Of a DNA stretch of 21,638 bases, positions 12,901-20,244 are shown piece by piece. The notes under the pieces were generated by a model. That model did no database searches. It was not told the origin of the DNA and saw only the letters and a list, made by a program, of their open reading frames with translations. The stretch's first letter is position 1; every line of letters starts with the position of its first letter. This DNA comes from Dialister sp. UBA6422. GTDB lineage: Bacteria > Bacillota > Negativicutes > Veillonellales > Dialisteraceae. The position numbers were made by a program, and so were the translations under genes. The stretch covers positions 1-21,638 of the forward strand of contig DJPC01000166.1 in assembly GCA_002439665.1 (NCBI GenBank), read 5' to 3'.

Positions 12901-13128
12901 ACATTCCGCGGTGCCACCTTGTTTCAGGGGAAAATCCCCTGCTCTTAGCGAAGTACTATCATACCTCCGGCAACTGACGTATGCCATACGTTGCAGAATA
13001 CTCAGCCCTAGCTTTTCCCTGCACCCTCAGCGGTCCATTTGGCAGCCTGCATTCCGATCCATTCTCACCAAGTAGGACTCTCTTTGCGTGCATTTACTGC
13101 TTTGATCTCCGCTTCAACGGTTTGATTA
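12857..13128 (-). promoter_or_regulatory. T-box riboswitch upstream of trpEG
   Basis: The T-box sequence AAGGTGGCACCGCGGAAT is at 12903-12920 (minus). Stem I features upstream include AGAGAGTCC, TTGGTGAGAATGGA, GGACCGCTGAG, and a TGCAC/GTGCA helix, with AGTA on the 5' side of the specifier loop. UGGC predicts a tRNA with discriminator G, which fits tRNA-Trp but also Ser, Asn and Asp. The specifier should lie in GGGAAAAGCTAGG (about 13007-13019). I see no UGG there; AAG or AGC can be read. A known T-box function is antitermination when the cognate tRNA is uncharged. Confidence 0.9.
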
Positions 13129-13133
13129 TCTGT

Positions 13134-13162
13134 AGGATATAATGATTTTTGAATTTTGTCAA
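13134..13162 (-). promoter_or_regulatory. Promoter of the T-box/trpEG unit
   Basis: On the minus strand TTGACA (13157-13162), 17 bp, TATCCT (13134-13139). It lies between the end of the decarboxylase gene and the T-box leader, making trpEG separately transcribed. Confidence 0.6.
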
Positions 13163-13243
13163 GGGTGAAAATAGGAGATTCATCCTTGGTTACTGTTTAG
13201 AACGGATTCTTTATAGCATTTAATCATGCACCAGTTTCTCATC

Positions 13244-15064
13244 TCATTTTTTATATACCCATACATATGGATTTCCTGCTTTGTCTTCATGAACCCCTAC
13301 CATTTCTGGAGTGAAATCAGAGAATTCTTTTTTGTATTTTATTAAAAATAAAAAGTAAGACAGAATCTCTTTTGTCCAAACTTCTCCAGCGGCTAGGACT
13401 ACAATGCCTGGTGGGTAAGGGAGAATGGATTCCAAAGCAATTCTTCCTAAAGCATGGGAAAGAGGAACTTTTTCTCTATGTCCTTTCACAAAGGCCTCAT
13501 TGGCTGCTTTTCCGGTCATTGCTATTTTAGGGAAATGGTTTTCAGAAAATAGAGCTTGCTGCAGAGATAGGGCGTTTTCCTGAAGAAGGAAGCGTTGATA
13601 TCGCTGGCTAAAATCTGTCAGTCCTTCGCCAGACTTATGAGATATAGAAGAAATACAGGAAATATCATCTAGGGAGATATTTTCTTTATAAGCTTTTTCT
13701 ATGGATTGCAAGGAAGCTAAAAGGGCTTCCCATTTTTCTGGGGTGTCCCCAGGTTCTACTAAGAAAAGCAAAGTATAGAAATCGGATTTTTCTGGTGTTA
13801 TGTGAAGATTTTCTAAATAGATCGAAAGGAGGGGGGCTGGAATGGAAGGACCTTCTTTAGCCATGGAGCCGGTGGTCAGAAGAATTTTGCAAGGATCTGT
13901 CAAATAACCACCAGGAAGGATATGAGAAAATCCATGCCAAGATTCATTTTTATTGATTGTAAAAAAAGAAGGGTCTTTCATGATGGTATCGGTATCAAAA
14001 GAAGCCCATGGTTTTTCATGCACGAGAGAGGGAAGAAAAGGGCGGATGATATGTAATGTTTGATTCAGCTTTTTTTTATAATCTGTTGCCATGCGGAACG
14101 CTGTTTCCCACAGTACATTTCCTTTAGCGTTGTGAATATAGGCATTCATTTCCAGTCCAGCCAGAAGAGGATAATAAGGAGAGGTGGAAATGTGCATGAG
14201 GAATGCATTTTGCAGTACATCATCTGGTAAGTAGTATTCTTTATCTTGGATGTGACTGTCTTTTTTGTGCAGCTGGGAAGTCATGGAAAAGCCGGCGAGC
14301 TGCTTATGCACTGACTGGGTAACTAGAATGCCTGGTGCGTCCTGGGATAATGGGAATTTCAAAATAGCGGATTCCTGTAGTAAGGGAATAAAATTTTCAT
14401 ATCCAGCCCAAGCAGCATCAAAGAGAATGTAATCACAAAGGGAAGATAGTTTCTGCAGCACTTTTTTAACATTGAGAAATAATCCATCATAAGTGGCTAA
14501 TTCTAGGCAGGCCAAGCGGAAAGGGTGCTTTCTTTTTATGGATGTAGGTTGCAAGTGAGCTGCTTTTTGAAGCAATCTTTTTGTATCTACACTTTCTTCC
14601 GTGAGCCCACCAATGACGCCATATTCATTTCGTTCGGATTCTAAATACACAGGGATCGCACCGGCTTCAATCAAAGCGCCCTGATAGGTGGATTTATGAT
14701 TGTTTCTATCAAAAAGAACCAAATCACCTGGGGTAAGAAGAGCGGTGCTAGCTATGCGGTTGGAAGTAGATGTGCCGCCTAGTACAAAAAAGCAGCGGTC
14801 ACTGTGCCATGTATCAGCCGCCATTTTTTCTGCTTTTCCAGAGACTCCCTCATGGGAAGAAGGGTCCCCGATGATTGAAGAAGAATCAGAAATATCTGCA
14901 TCAAACATAGATGGCCCAAGTCCATTAACGAATAGATTTCCTTCTTCGGTGAGGCGGAAAAATTGTCCGCTATGGTGTCCTGGGGTATCAAAGTCCAAAC
15001 GATGTTTTGAGGCAAATTGTAGAAGTGATTGCGTCAAAGGTGGTAATTTTGAAAATTTATGCAT
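13244..15064 (-). CDS. Orn/Lys/Arg-type PLP decarboxylase
   Basis: This 606-residue cytosolic fold-type I PLP enzyme is of the arginine/lysine/ornithine decarboxylase group, which makes agmatine, cadaverine or putrescine. DTPGHHSGQFF at 26-36 is a form of the family's PGH-x-G motif. NNHKS at 121-125 carries the ring-stacking histidine, FDAAWAG has the pyridine-nitrogen aspartate D216, and SVHKQLAGF has the PLP lysine K254. GRIALESILPYPPGI near the end is the conserved C-terminal domain. The size is intermediate: shorter than acid-inducible enterobacterial enzymes (over 700) and longer than Bacillus SpeA (about 490). AAGGAGC precedes the ATG. Substrate cannot be assigned from sequence. It stands alone; I see no transporter or polyamine gene adjacent and no clear terminator after it. 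Confidence 0.85.
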   Translation of the reverse strand: MHKFSKLPPLTQSLLQFASKHRLDFDTPGHHSGQFFRLTEEGNLFVNGLGPSMFDADISDSSSIIGDPSSHEGVSGKAEKMAADTWHSDRCFFVLGGTSTSNRIASTALLTPGDLVLFDRNNHKSTYQGALIEAGAIPVYLESERNEYGVIGGLTEESVDTKRLLQKAAHLQPTSIKRKHPFRLACLELATYDGLFLNVKKVLQKLSSLCDYILFDAAWAGYENFIPLLQESAILKFPLSQDAPGILVTQSVHKQLAGFSMTSQLHKKDSHIQDKEYYLPDDVLQNAFLMHISTSPYYPLLAGLEMNAYIHNAKGNVLWETAFRMATDYKKKLNQTLHIIRPFLPSLVHEKPWASFDTDTIMKDPSFFTINKNESWHGFSHILPGGYLTDPCKILLTTGSMAKEGPSIPAPLLSIYLENLHITPEKSDFYTLLFLVEPGDTPEKWEALLASLQSIEKAYKENISLDDISCISSISHKSGEGLTDFSQRYQRFLLQENALSLQQALFSENHFPKIAMTGKAANEAFVKGHREKVPLSHALGRIALESILPYPPGIVVLAAGEVWTKEILSYFLFLIKYKKEFSDFTPEMVGVHEDKAGNPYVWVYKK

Positions 15065-15089
15065 AAGAAGCTCCTTTATCTTTTTCTAT

Positions 15090-15098
15090 ATTGTAGCA
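15090..15098 (-). promoter_or_regulatory. Extended -10 for the decarboxylase gene
   Basis: TGCTACAAT on the minus strand, an extended -10, lies about 26 bp ahead of the ATG. No good -35 is visible. The divergent scpA transcript must start within the same 184-bp gap, where I find only weak candidates (for example TTGTTT at 15140 with TATAAG at 15161). Confidence 0.45.
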
Positions 15099-15248
15099 TA
15101 TGTCTCATGGGAGAAAGGCCTGGCGTTCTCTCGATAAATTTGTTTCTATATGATAAGATATATAAGTTAAGAATCATACAGTAAGCAAGCCAGTAGTATC
15201 GATCAGTCAAGGCTTGGATTGTGATAAGAAATAGGAAAAGGTGGCTTC

Positions 15249-15956
15249 ATGACAGAGAATAAAGAATATGAAATTAATATTCCTGTATTTGAAGGGCCAC
15301 TAGATTTATTGCTTCATTTGGTGACCAAAAATAGGATCGATATCCATGATATTCCTATCCATTTGATTACGGATCAATACCTTTCCTATTTGCATATGGC
15401 AGAACAGTTCAATTTGGAATTGGGAAGCAGTTTTTTTACTATGGCTTCTACGTTGATTTTGATCAAATCTAGGATGTTGCTTCCTAAAAGACGACAAGAT
15501 GAGCCTGATGATGCAGAGGATCCTAGGCAGGAACTCACTCGATCCTTGGAAGAATTCCGGCGGATGAAAGAAATCAAAGCACGTATTGAACAATTGATGG
15601 AAGAAGAGAGACCTTATCGAGGAAAGTCACCGGAAATCATTCAAGGGGGCGCCTATAGAGGGAAGATTTCACTTCTAAAATTACAAGCAGCCTTCTTTTC
15701 TTTGTACGATGCATTGCATGAGGAAGAAGAACAATTTGTTAAAGCAGAAGAAGTATCTTTGGATGAAGAAATAAAGCATCTGCAGCAAGTGATGTGCCAA
15801 AAAGGAACCATCAGATTTACTTCCTATTTTAAACAATGTAAAACAAGGCTTCGCTTAGCGGTGACATTGATGGCCCTTTTGGAATTGATACGTTTGGGAC
15901 AAGTATCTATTAAAGATACAGCAGAAGGTCTTATGATAGATAGTCGAGATAGCTAG
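15249..15956 (+). CDS. scpA: Segregation and condensation protein A
   Basis: This 235-residue protein is the kleisin subunit of the SMC-ScpA-ScpB condensin that organises and separates chromosomes. The N-terminal kleisin motif FEGPLDLLLHLV (15-26), then the SMC-head-binding helices with MASTLILIKSRMLLP, and a C-terminal winged-helix region (about 165-235, ending TLMALLELIRLGQV) are all present. A charged middle (about 85-135) is the flexible ScpB-binding linker. The start is supported by AAAGGTGG ahead of the ATG. It is the first gene of scpA-scpB-rluB and the flavoprotein; a 112-bp gap without a gene separates it from scpB. Confidence 0.95.
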   Translation: MTENKEYEINIPVFEGPLDLLLHLVTKNRIDIHDIPIHLITDQYLSYLHMAEQFNLELGSSFFTMASTLILIKSRMLLPKRRQDEPDDAEDPRQELTRSLEEFRRMKEIKARIEQLMEEERPYRGKSPEIIQGGAYRGKISLLKLQAAFFSLYDALHEEEEQFVKAEEVSLDEEIKHLQQVMCQKGTIRFTSYFKQCKTRLRLAVTLMALLELIRLGQVSIKDTAEGLMIDSRDS

Positions 15957-16068
15957 TCTTTTTGATGGAGGTCCAAGGTGGATTTCCAGCGTTCTTATCT
16001 GTGTCTCTTAGAAATGATATAAGAAAAATTAATATGTTCTTTAGGTAAGTAGAAGGGAGGTCTTATTC

Positions 16069-16602
16069 ATGAGAGGCTTGACTCATTTAGCAGCATTGAT
16101 TGAGGCATTTTTATTTGCCAAGGGAAATCCAGTCACTTTGACAGAAATGACGAAGGCCATGGAAGAAGATTCTCAGAAAATTGAAAAGGCTCTTCACTTA
16201 TTGCAGGACAAATATGAAAAACCTGATTCGGGCATTATGCTTCATCATACCGGGGCAGGATATGCTTTGACTACCAAGAAACAATATGATGGATGGCTAT
16301 CTTCCCTATTAGGAAAGCAGACACCTTTGTCACCCGCTGCACTGGAGACTTTGGCCGTGATTGCTTGCAAAGAGCCAGTGACACGAGTGGAGATCGAAAA
16401 AATCCGTGGCGTATCTTGCGGTCGCATTTTAAGTATGCTATTAGATAAAGAATTAATAGAAGAACGAGGCCGATTGGAGATTCCTGGTAGACCCATCTTA
16501 TATGGTACGACCAGGCGATTTTTAGAGTGTACCGGTTTATCTGATGTAAGTGAACTTCGTATGAAATGGGCTGAACATTTGGAGGAAGGAGAACTATTTT
16601 GA
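16069..16602 (+). CDS. scpB: Segregation and condensation protein B
   Basis: This 177-residue protein is the winged-helix dimer that binds the ScpA linker in the SMC condensin. Recognisable parts are LAALIEAFLFAKGNPVTL at the start, then SPAALETLAVIACKEPVTRV and IRGV with a following LLDKELIEERGR in the second wing, and GRPILYGTTRRFLE near the end. AGGGAGG precedes the ATG. The stop TGA overlaps the TTG start of the next gene, so the two are translationally coupled. Confidence 0.95.
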   Translation: MRGLTHLAALIEAFLFAKGNPVTLTEMTKAMEEDSQKIEKALHLLQDKYEKPDSGIMLHHTGAGYALTTKKQYDGWLSSLLGKQTPLSPAALETLAVIACKEPVTRVEIEKIRGVSCGRILSMLLDKELIEERGRLEIPGRPILYGTTRRFLECTGLSDVSELRMKWAEHLEEGELF

Positions 16603-17321
16603 AAGAACGTTTACAAAAAGTATTAAGTCATGCAGGAATCTGTTCTCGCAGAAAGGCAGAAGAATTGATTTTGGCAGGTCATGTACGAGTCAATGGCAAA
16701 GTGATTCGTGAGCTGGGCAGTGAAGCAGATCCTGTTTCTGATCGGATCGAAGTCATGGGAAATCGGGTGCAGCCGGAACGGAAACGGTATTTTCTTTTCT
16801 ACAAACCAGATAATGTCATCACCTCTGTGACAGATCCGCAAGGACGCCGGACGGTGATGGATTATTTTAGGAATATTAGAGAACGAATTTTTCCTGTAGG
16901 TCGTCTAGACTATCACTCGGAAGGCCTTTTGCTTATGACCAATGATGGGGAATTGGACAATCTTCTGACCCATCCTAAGCATGAAGTAAAAAAAGTATAT
17001 GAAGTCACTGTACGGGGAAAATATTCTGTTAAGCTAGCTGATAAAATGTCTAAGGGCGTTCGCATTGATACAGGGGTGACGGCACCTTGTGACATTGAAG
17101 TCTTGAATTATGATAAAGAAAAGAATAAGACTTTGGTTCGCATGACGCTCCATGAAGGGAAAAATAGAGAAATCCGTAAAATGATGGCAGCTTTCCATTA
17201 TCCAGTTTTTGGACTGAAAAGGGTCAAATATAGTTTCCTTACTTTGAATGGACTAGGAAGAGGCGAATATCGCCGCCTGTCGTTAGAGGAGGTCAAGAAA
17301 TTATATGAGCTCTATCGGTAA
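16599..17321 (+). CDS. rluB: rRNA pseudouridine synthase, RluB/RsuA family
   Basis: This 240-residue enzyme isomerises uridine in rRNA. An N-terminal S4 RNA-binding domain (residues 3-45, RLQKVLSHAGICSRRKAEEL) precedes the catalytic domain, with GRLDYHSEGLLL at 101-112 and catalytic D104, and later GKNREIRKM. In Firmicutes the copy next to scpAB is usually RluB (23S); RsuA-type (16S) specificity cannot be excluded. The start is TTG at 16599, overlapping the scpB stop (TTGA), with GGAGGAAGGAG ahead. Its last 17 bases overlap the next gene. Confidence 0.9.
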   Translation: MKERLQKVLSHAGICSRRKAEELILAGHVRVNGKVIRELGSEADPVSDRIEVMGNRVQPERKRYFLFYKPDNVITSVTDPQGRRTVMDYFRNIRERIFPVGRLDYHSEGLLLMTNDGELDNLLTHPKHEVKKVYEVTVRGKYSVKLADKMSKGVRIDTGVTAPCDIEVLNYDKEKNKTLVRMTLHEGKNREIRKMMAAFHYPVFGLKRVKYSFLTLNGLGRGEYRRLSLEEVKKLYELYR

Positions 17322-18552
17322 AAAGATTGCTATCATTGGTGGCGGTGTAGCAGGACTTCTGGCAGCTGTAACAGCAGCTGATGAAGGGGCCAAGGTCCTA
17401 CTTTTTGAAAAAATGCCCAAAGTAGGACTTAAGATGGGGATTACTGGAAAAGGGCGGTGCAATTTGACCAATAGCGCGCCTATTATGGATTTTATTTCCA
17501 AAACACCAGGGAATGGGAAATTTCTATACAGTGCCTATGAGGCCTTTTCCAACGAAGATTTATTACAATTACTTCATCAGTACGGGCTTTCTACAAAAGT
17601 AGAACGAGGGGGCCGGGTATTTCCAGCTAGTGACGATGCCCAGGAAGTGCGTCACTTATTTATGAGACTCTTAAGAGAAAAAAGTGTGGATCTTCACCTC
17701 AACGAACCGGTATCTCATATCGTTGTGATTGATGGAGAAGCCAAAGGGGTAGTGACTGATAAAGATCGATATGATACGGATGCAGTGATTCTTTGTACCG
17801 GCGGTGCCTCCTATCCACGGACTGGTTCTACGGGAGAGGGGTACCGTATGGCCAAAGAAGTGGGTCACAAAGTGACAACTATTCGTCCGGCTTTGATTCC
17901 TTTGGTATGCCAAGAATCTTGGTGCAAAGAATTACAAGGTTTATCTCTTAAAAATGTGACTCTTTCCTTAGATGGCGGTGGACGGCGCAAGGCTGAAGCA
18001 TTTGGAGAAATGCTTTTTACTCATTTTGGTATCACAGGGCCTATTGTGCTTTCTCTTTCAGATAAAGCATCCTTGTGGCTTTCCCAGGAACACGAAGTCA
18101 AAGGGGCTATTGATTTGAAACCAGCCTTGACACAAGAAGTACTAGATAAAAGAGTCCTTCGCGATTTAGAAAAGCATCATTTAAAGCAGATGGCAGGTTC
18201 TTTGCAGGAACTCATGCCACATCGTATGATCGACGTGGTGCTGAAACTGGCAGGTATTCCTAGAGACCTTCCTGTGAGTGAACTCAAAAAAGCACAGCGT
18301 GTCGCATTGGTTCAAACCATGAAATCTATGAAACTTTCTATTACCGGTACGCGTCCTATAGAAGAAGCTATTGTAACGGCTGGTGGCGTGTCAGTGAAAG
18401 AAGTGAATCCGTCAACCATGGAGTCTAAAAAAGTTAAGAATCTATATCTGGCTGGTGAAGTCCTAGATATTCATGCCTTTACTGGCGGATACAATTTGCA
18501 AGCTGCTTTTTCTACAGGTCATATGGCAGCTTTAAGTGCAGCTAGAAATTAA
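17305..18552 (+). CDS. BaiN/HI0933-type FAD-dependent oxidoreductase
   Basis: This 415-residue flavoprotein belongs to the NAD(P)/FAD-dependent oxidoreductase family of BaiN and HI0933 (often annotated as an aminoacetone-oxidase-like protein). The N-terminal dinucleotide fold IIGGGVAGLLAA (10-21) ends its second strand in FEK, followed by GKGRCNLTN at 49-57. The C-terminus has the family signature TAGGVSVKEV ... LYLAGEVLDIHAFTGGYNLQ, which closes over FAD. The physiological substrate is unknown for most members. The ATG lies 17 bp inside rluB with GAGGAGG 12 bp ahead, a rather long gap. Its position between rluB and cmk is common in Firmicutes. Confidence 0.88.
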   Translation: MSSIGKKIAIIGGGVAGLLAAVTAADEGAKVLLFEKMPKVGLKMGITGKGRCNLTNSAPIMDFISKTPGNGKFLYSAYEAFSNEDLLQLLHQYGLSTKVERGGRVFPASDDAQEVRHLFMRLLREKSVDLHLNEPVSHIVVIDGEAKGVVTDKDRYDTDAVILCTGGASYPRTGSTGEGYRMAKEVGHKVTTIRPALIPLVCQESWCKELQGLSLKNVTLSLDGGGRRKAEAFGEMLFTHFGITGPIVLSLSDKASLWLSQEHEVKGAIDLKPALTQEVLDKRVLRDLEKHHLKQMAGSLQELMPHRMIDVVLKLAGIPRDLPVSELKKAQRVALVQTMKSMKLSITGTRPIEEAIVTAGGVSVKEVNPSTMESKKVKNLYLAGEVLDIHAFTGGYNLQAAFSTGHMAALSAARN

Positions 18553-18659
18553 AATTGGTGGTGGCGACGCACATCATTGGGAAGCATCGCAAGTTTATAG
18601 ATTTAATCATTGGTGACAAGAAAACCGATTCGTGATTGTCGTCGGTAGTCTGCTATTGG

Positions 18660-18696
18660 TTTATGCTTTGCTCTCTTATTTCACAAGAAGCATAAA
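18660..18696. repeat. 9-bp hairpin upstream of cmk
   Basis: TTTATGCTT (18660-18668) pairs with AAGCATAAA (18688-18696), with a 19-nt loop. No T tract follows. It lies 3 bp before the larger hairpin at 18700. Confidence 0.5.
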
Positions 18697-18699
18697 TAT

Positions 18700-18766
18700 A
18701 AAGAGACATTGGTTTAAAGTTTGGCGGTTAGCATTCAAACTTTAAACCGCAAACCAATGCCTCTTT
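18700..18766. repeat. Long hairpin with two alternative pairings upstream of cmk
   Basis: The ends (AAAGAGACATTGGTTT and AAACCAATGCCTCTTT) pair over 16 bp with one mismatch, and AAAGTTTG pairs with CAAACTTT inside. Alternatively, a perfect 13-bp stem GGTTTAAAGTTTG/CAAACTTTAAACC forms, shortening the outer stem to 11 bp and bulging GCAAACC. It lacks a following T tract, so it is not a standard terminator. Confidence 0.6.
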
Positions 18767-18851
18767 CGATGTGGCTAAGTTATTATAAAAGAACTCAATA
18801 CATAAACAAACAACCAACAACTAACAATATGATATGAAATGAGGTAAAGTC

Positions 18852-19529
18852 ATGCGAAAACTTTCAATCGCAATCGATGGTCCGGCAGGGGCCGGGAAAA
18901 GCAGTGTCTCTAAAATTTTGGCAGCTCGCTTAGGATATGCGTACCTAGATACTGGTGCCATGTACCGGGCGGTTACCTACGAAGCACTGAAAAATCATTG
19001 GGAAAAGGAAGAAGATATTATAACCCATACCCAGGCTATAGATATGGAAGTCAAACCGGGGAGTGACGCCATGCATGTCATTGTGGACGGAGAAGATGTG
19101 ACTGCTTACCTTCGTACGCCAGAAGTATCAGGACACGTATCAGCCGTATCTGCTATCGGTGGTGTGCGCACGGCCATGGTGGATATCCAGCGCCGGCAGG
19201 CAGAAAAGGGAGGTATCGTACTGGATGGTAGAGATATCGGAACCACGGTCCTTCCTCATGCGGATGTTAAGATTTTCTTGACAGCTTCTGTCCATACTCG
19301 TGCACTGCGTCGATTCAAAGAAATGAAGGACGCTCACCCAGAAATGACACTGGAAGATATTGAAAAAGATGTAGCGAAGAGAGACTATATGGATAGTCAT
19401 AGAGAAATTTCTCCTTTGTGTCAGGCAAAAGATGCTCTGCTCTTAGATAATGGAGAATTATCTCTAGAAGATACGGCAGAGGCCATTATTTCTATCTGCC
19501 AAAAAAAATTTCCTGGATTTGATCAATAG
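18852..19529 (+). CDS. cmk: Cytidylate kinase
   Basis: This 225-residue cytosolic kinase phosphorylates CMP and dCMP with ATP, feeding CTP, dCTP and phospholipid precursor pools. It has the P-loop GPAGAGKSS (10-18), the CMP-binding segment YLDTGAMYRA, and DGRDIGT in the core. RR-x-x-E in the lid region and RDYMDSHREISPL near the C-terminus are also typical. The start is supported by GAGGTAAAG ahead of the ATG. The order cmk-plsC-ispH is common in Firmicutes, and plsC begins 14 bp after the stop. Confidence 0.95.
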   Translation: MRKLSIAIDGPAGAGKSSVSKILAARLGYAYLDTGAMYRAVTYEALKNHWEKEEDIITHTQAIDMEVKPGSDAMHVIVDGEDVTAYLRTPEVSGHVSAVSAIGGVRTAMVDIQRRQAEKGGIVLDGRDIGTTVLPHADVKIFLTASVHTRALRRFKEMKDAHPEMTLEDIEKDVAKRDYMDSHREISPLCQAKDALLLDNGELSLEDTAEAIISICQKKFPGFDQ

Positions 19530-19543
19530 AAAAGGGCGGTAGT

Positions 19544-20140
19544 ATGGGATACAAAATTGTAAGAGCCATTTTGAATTTCTTGTTCTTTGTTCTATTTGGT
19601 CTTCATGTGGAAGGCAGGGAAAATGTGCCACAAACAGGGGCGATCATTGTAGCTCCTAATCATAAAAGCTACTGGGATCCACCTGTCATTGGCGTAGCTT
19701 TCAATACCAGAATCATTCACTACATGGCCAAAGAAGAACTTTTTAAAAATCCGCTTTTTGGTTGGCTCATTCGTCAATTTGGTACTTTTCCTGTCAAACG
19801 AGGTGCTGTAGATAGAACAGCTATCCGTCAGGCTATGAGAGAACTCAAAGCAGGAAATCCTTTGGGGATCTTTCCAGAAGGGACACGTATCAAGAGAGAA
19901 GGACTGGGACGCTTTCACTCCGGTATGGCATCTCTGGCTCTTATGACAGGGACACCGGTCATTCCAGTCGCAGTGATTGGTTCCAAAGACTTGCCGCATA
20001 AGAAAGGCCCCTTGGCGGTTCTCATCGGTAAACCTATCGAAGTGAAAAAAGAAAAGCCATCGGATGATAAAGTGGCAGAACTGAATGATATGGTAAAAGC
20101 AGAAATCCAGAAACTAATGGATGATTATAAAAGTAGATAA
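19544..20140 (+). CDS. plsC: 1-acyl-glycerol-3-phosphate acyltransferase
   Basis: This 198-residue membrane-associated enzyme acylates lysophosphatidic acid to phosphatidic acid. One hydrophobic segment (about 7-21) anchors the N-terminus. The catalytic motif NHKSYWD (39-45) has H40 and D45; the glycerol-phosphate-binding motif is FPEGTR (110-115), with GTPVIPVAVIG later. It is short for the family but complete, as in many Firmicutes. It follows cmk by 14 bp and probably shares its transcript. Confidence 0.92.
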   Translation: MGYKIVRAILNFLFFVLFGLHVEGRENVPQTGAIIVAPNHKSYWDPPVIGVAFNTRIIHYMAKEELFKNPLFGWLIRQFGTFPVKRGAVDRTAIRQAMRELKAGNPLGIFPEGTRIKREGLGRFHSGMASLALMTGTPVIPVAVIGSKDLPHKKGPLAVLIGKPIEVKKEKPSDDKVAELNDMVKAEIQKLMDDYKSR

Positions 20141-20244
20141 CTCTATACAGTGATGCGGACACTTTATACCAAATAGCTATTGAACTTTTTTATCATATGT
20201 CATTGGCCTGTCTATAGCAGGCGGAAATTTTGAGAAATACTATC

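Larger units (their letters stand above)
18553..18851. other. Hairpin-rich gap between the flavoprotein gene and cmk
   Basis: There is no gene in this 299-bp gap. The left half has scattered ATTGG words and short inverted pairs (ACCGA/TCGGT around 18625-18650). The right half holds two hairpins (18660-18696 and 18700-18766). TATTATAAA at about 18779 could be a -10 for cmk, but I see no matching -35. Confidence 0.5.

Noticed and set aside
18553..18700. Possible gene remnant in the gap before cmk
   Set aside because: I could not read a frame with recognisable residues; repeated ATTGG words and inverted pairs suggest repeats, not a decayed gene.
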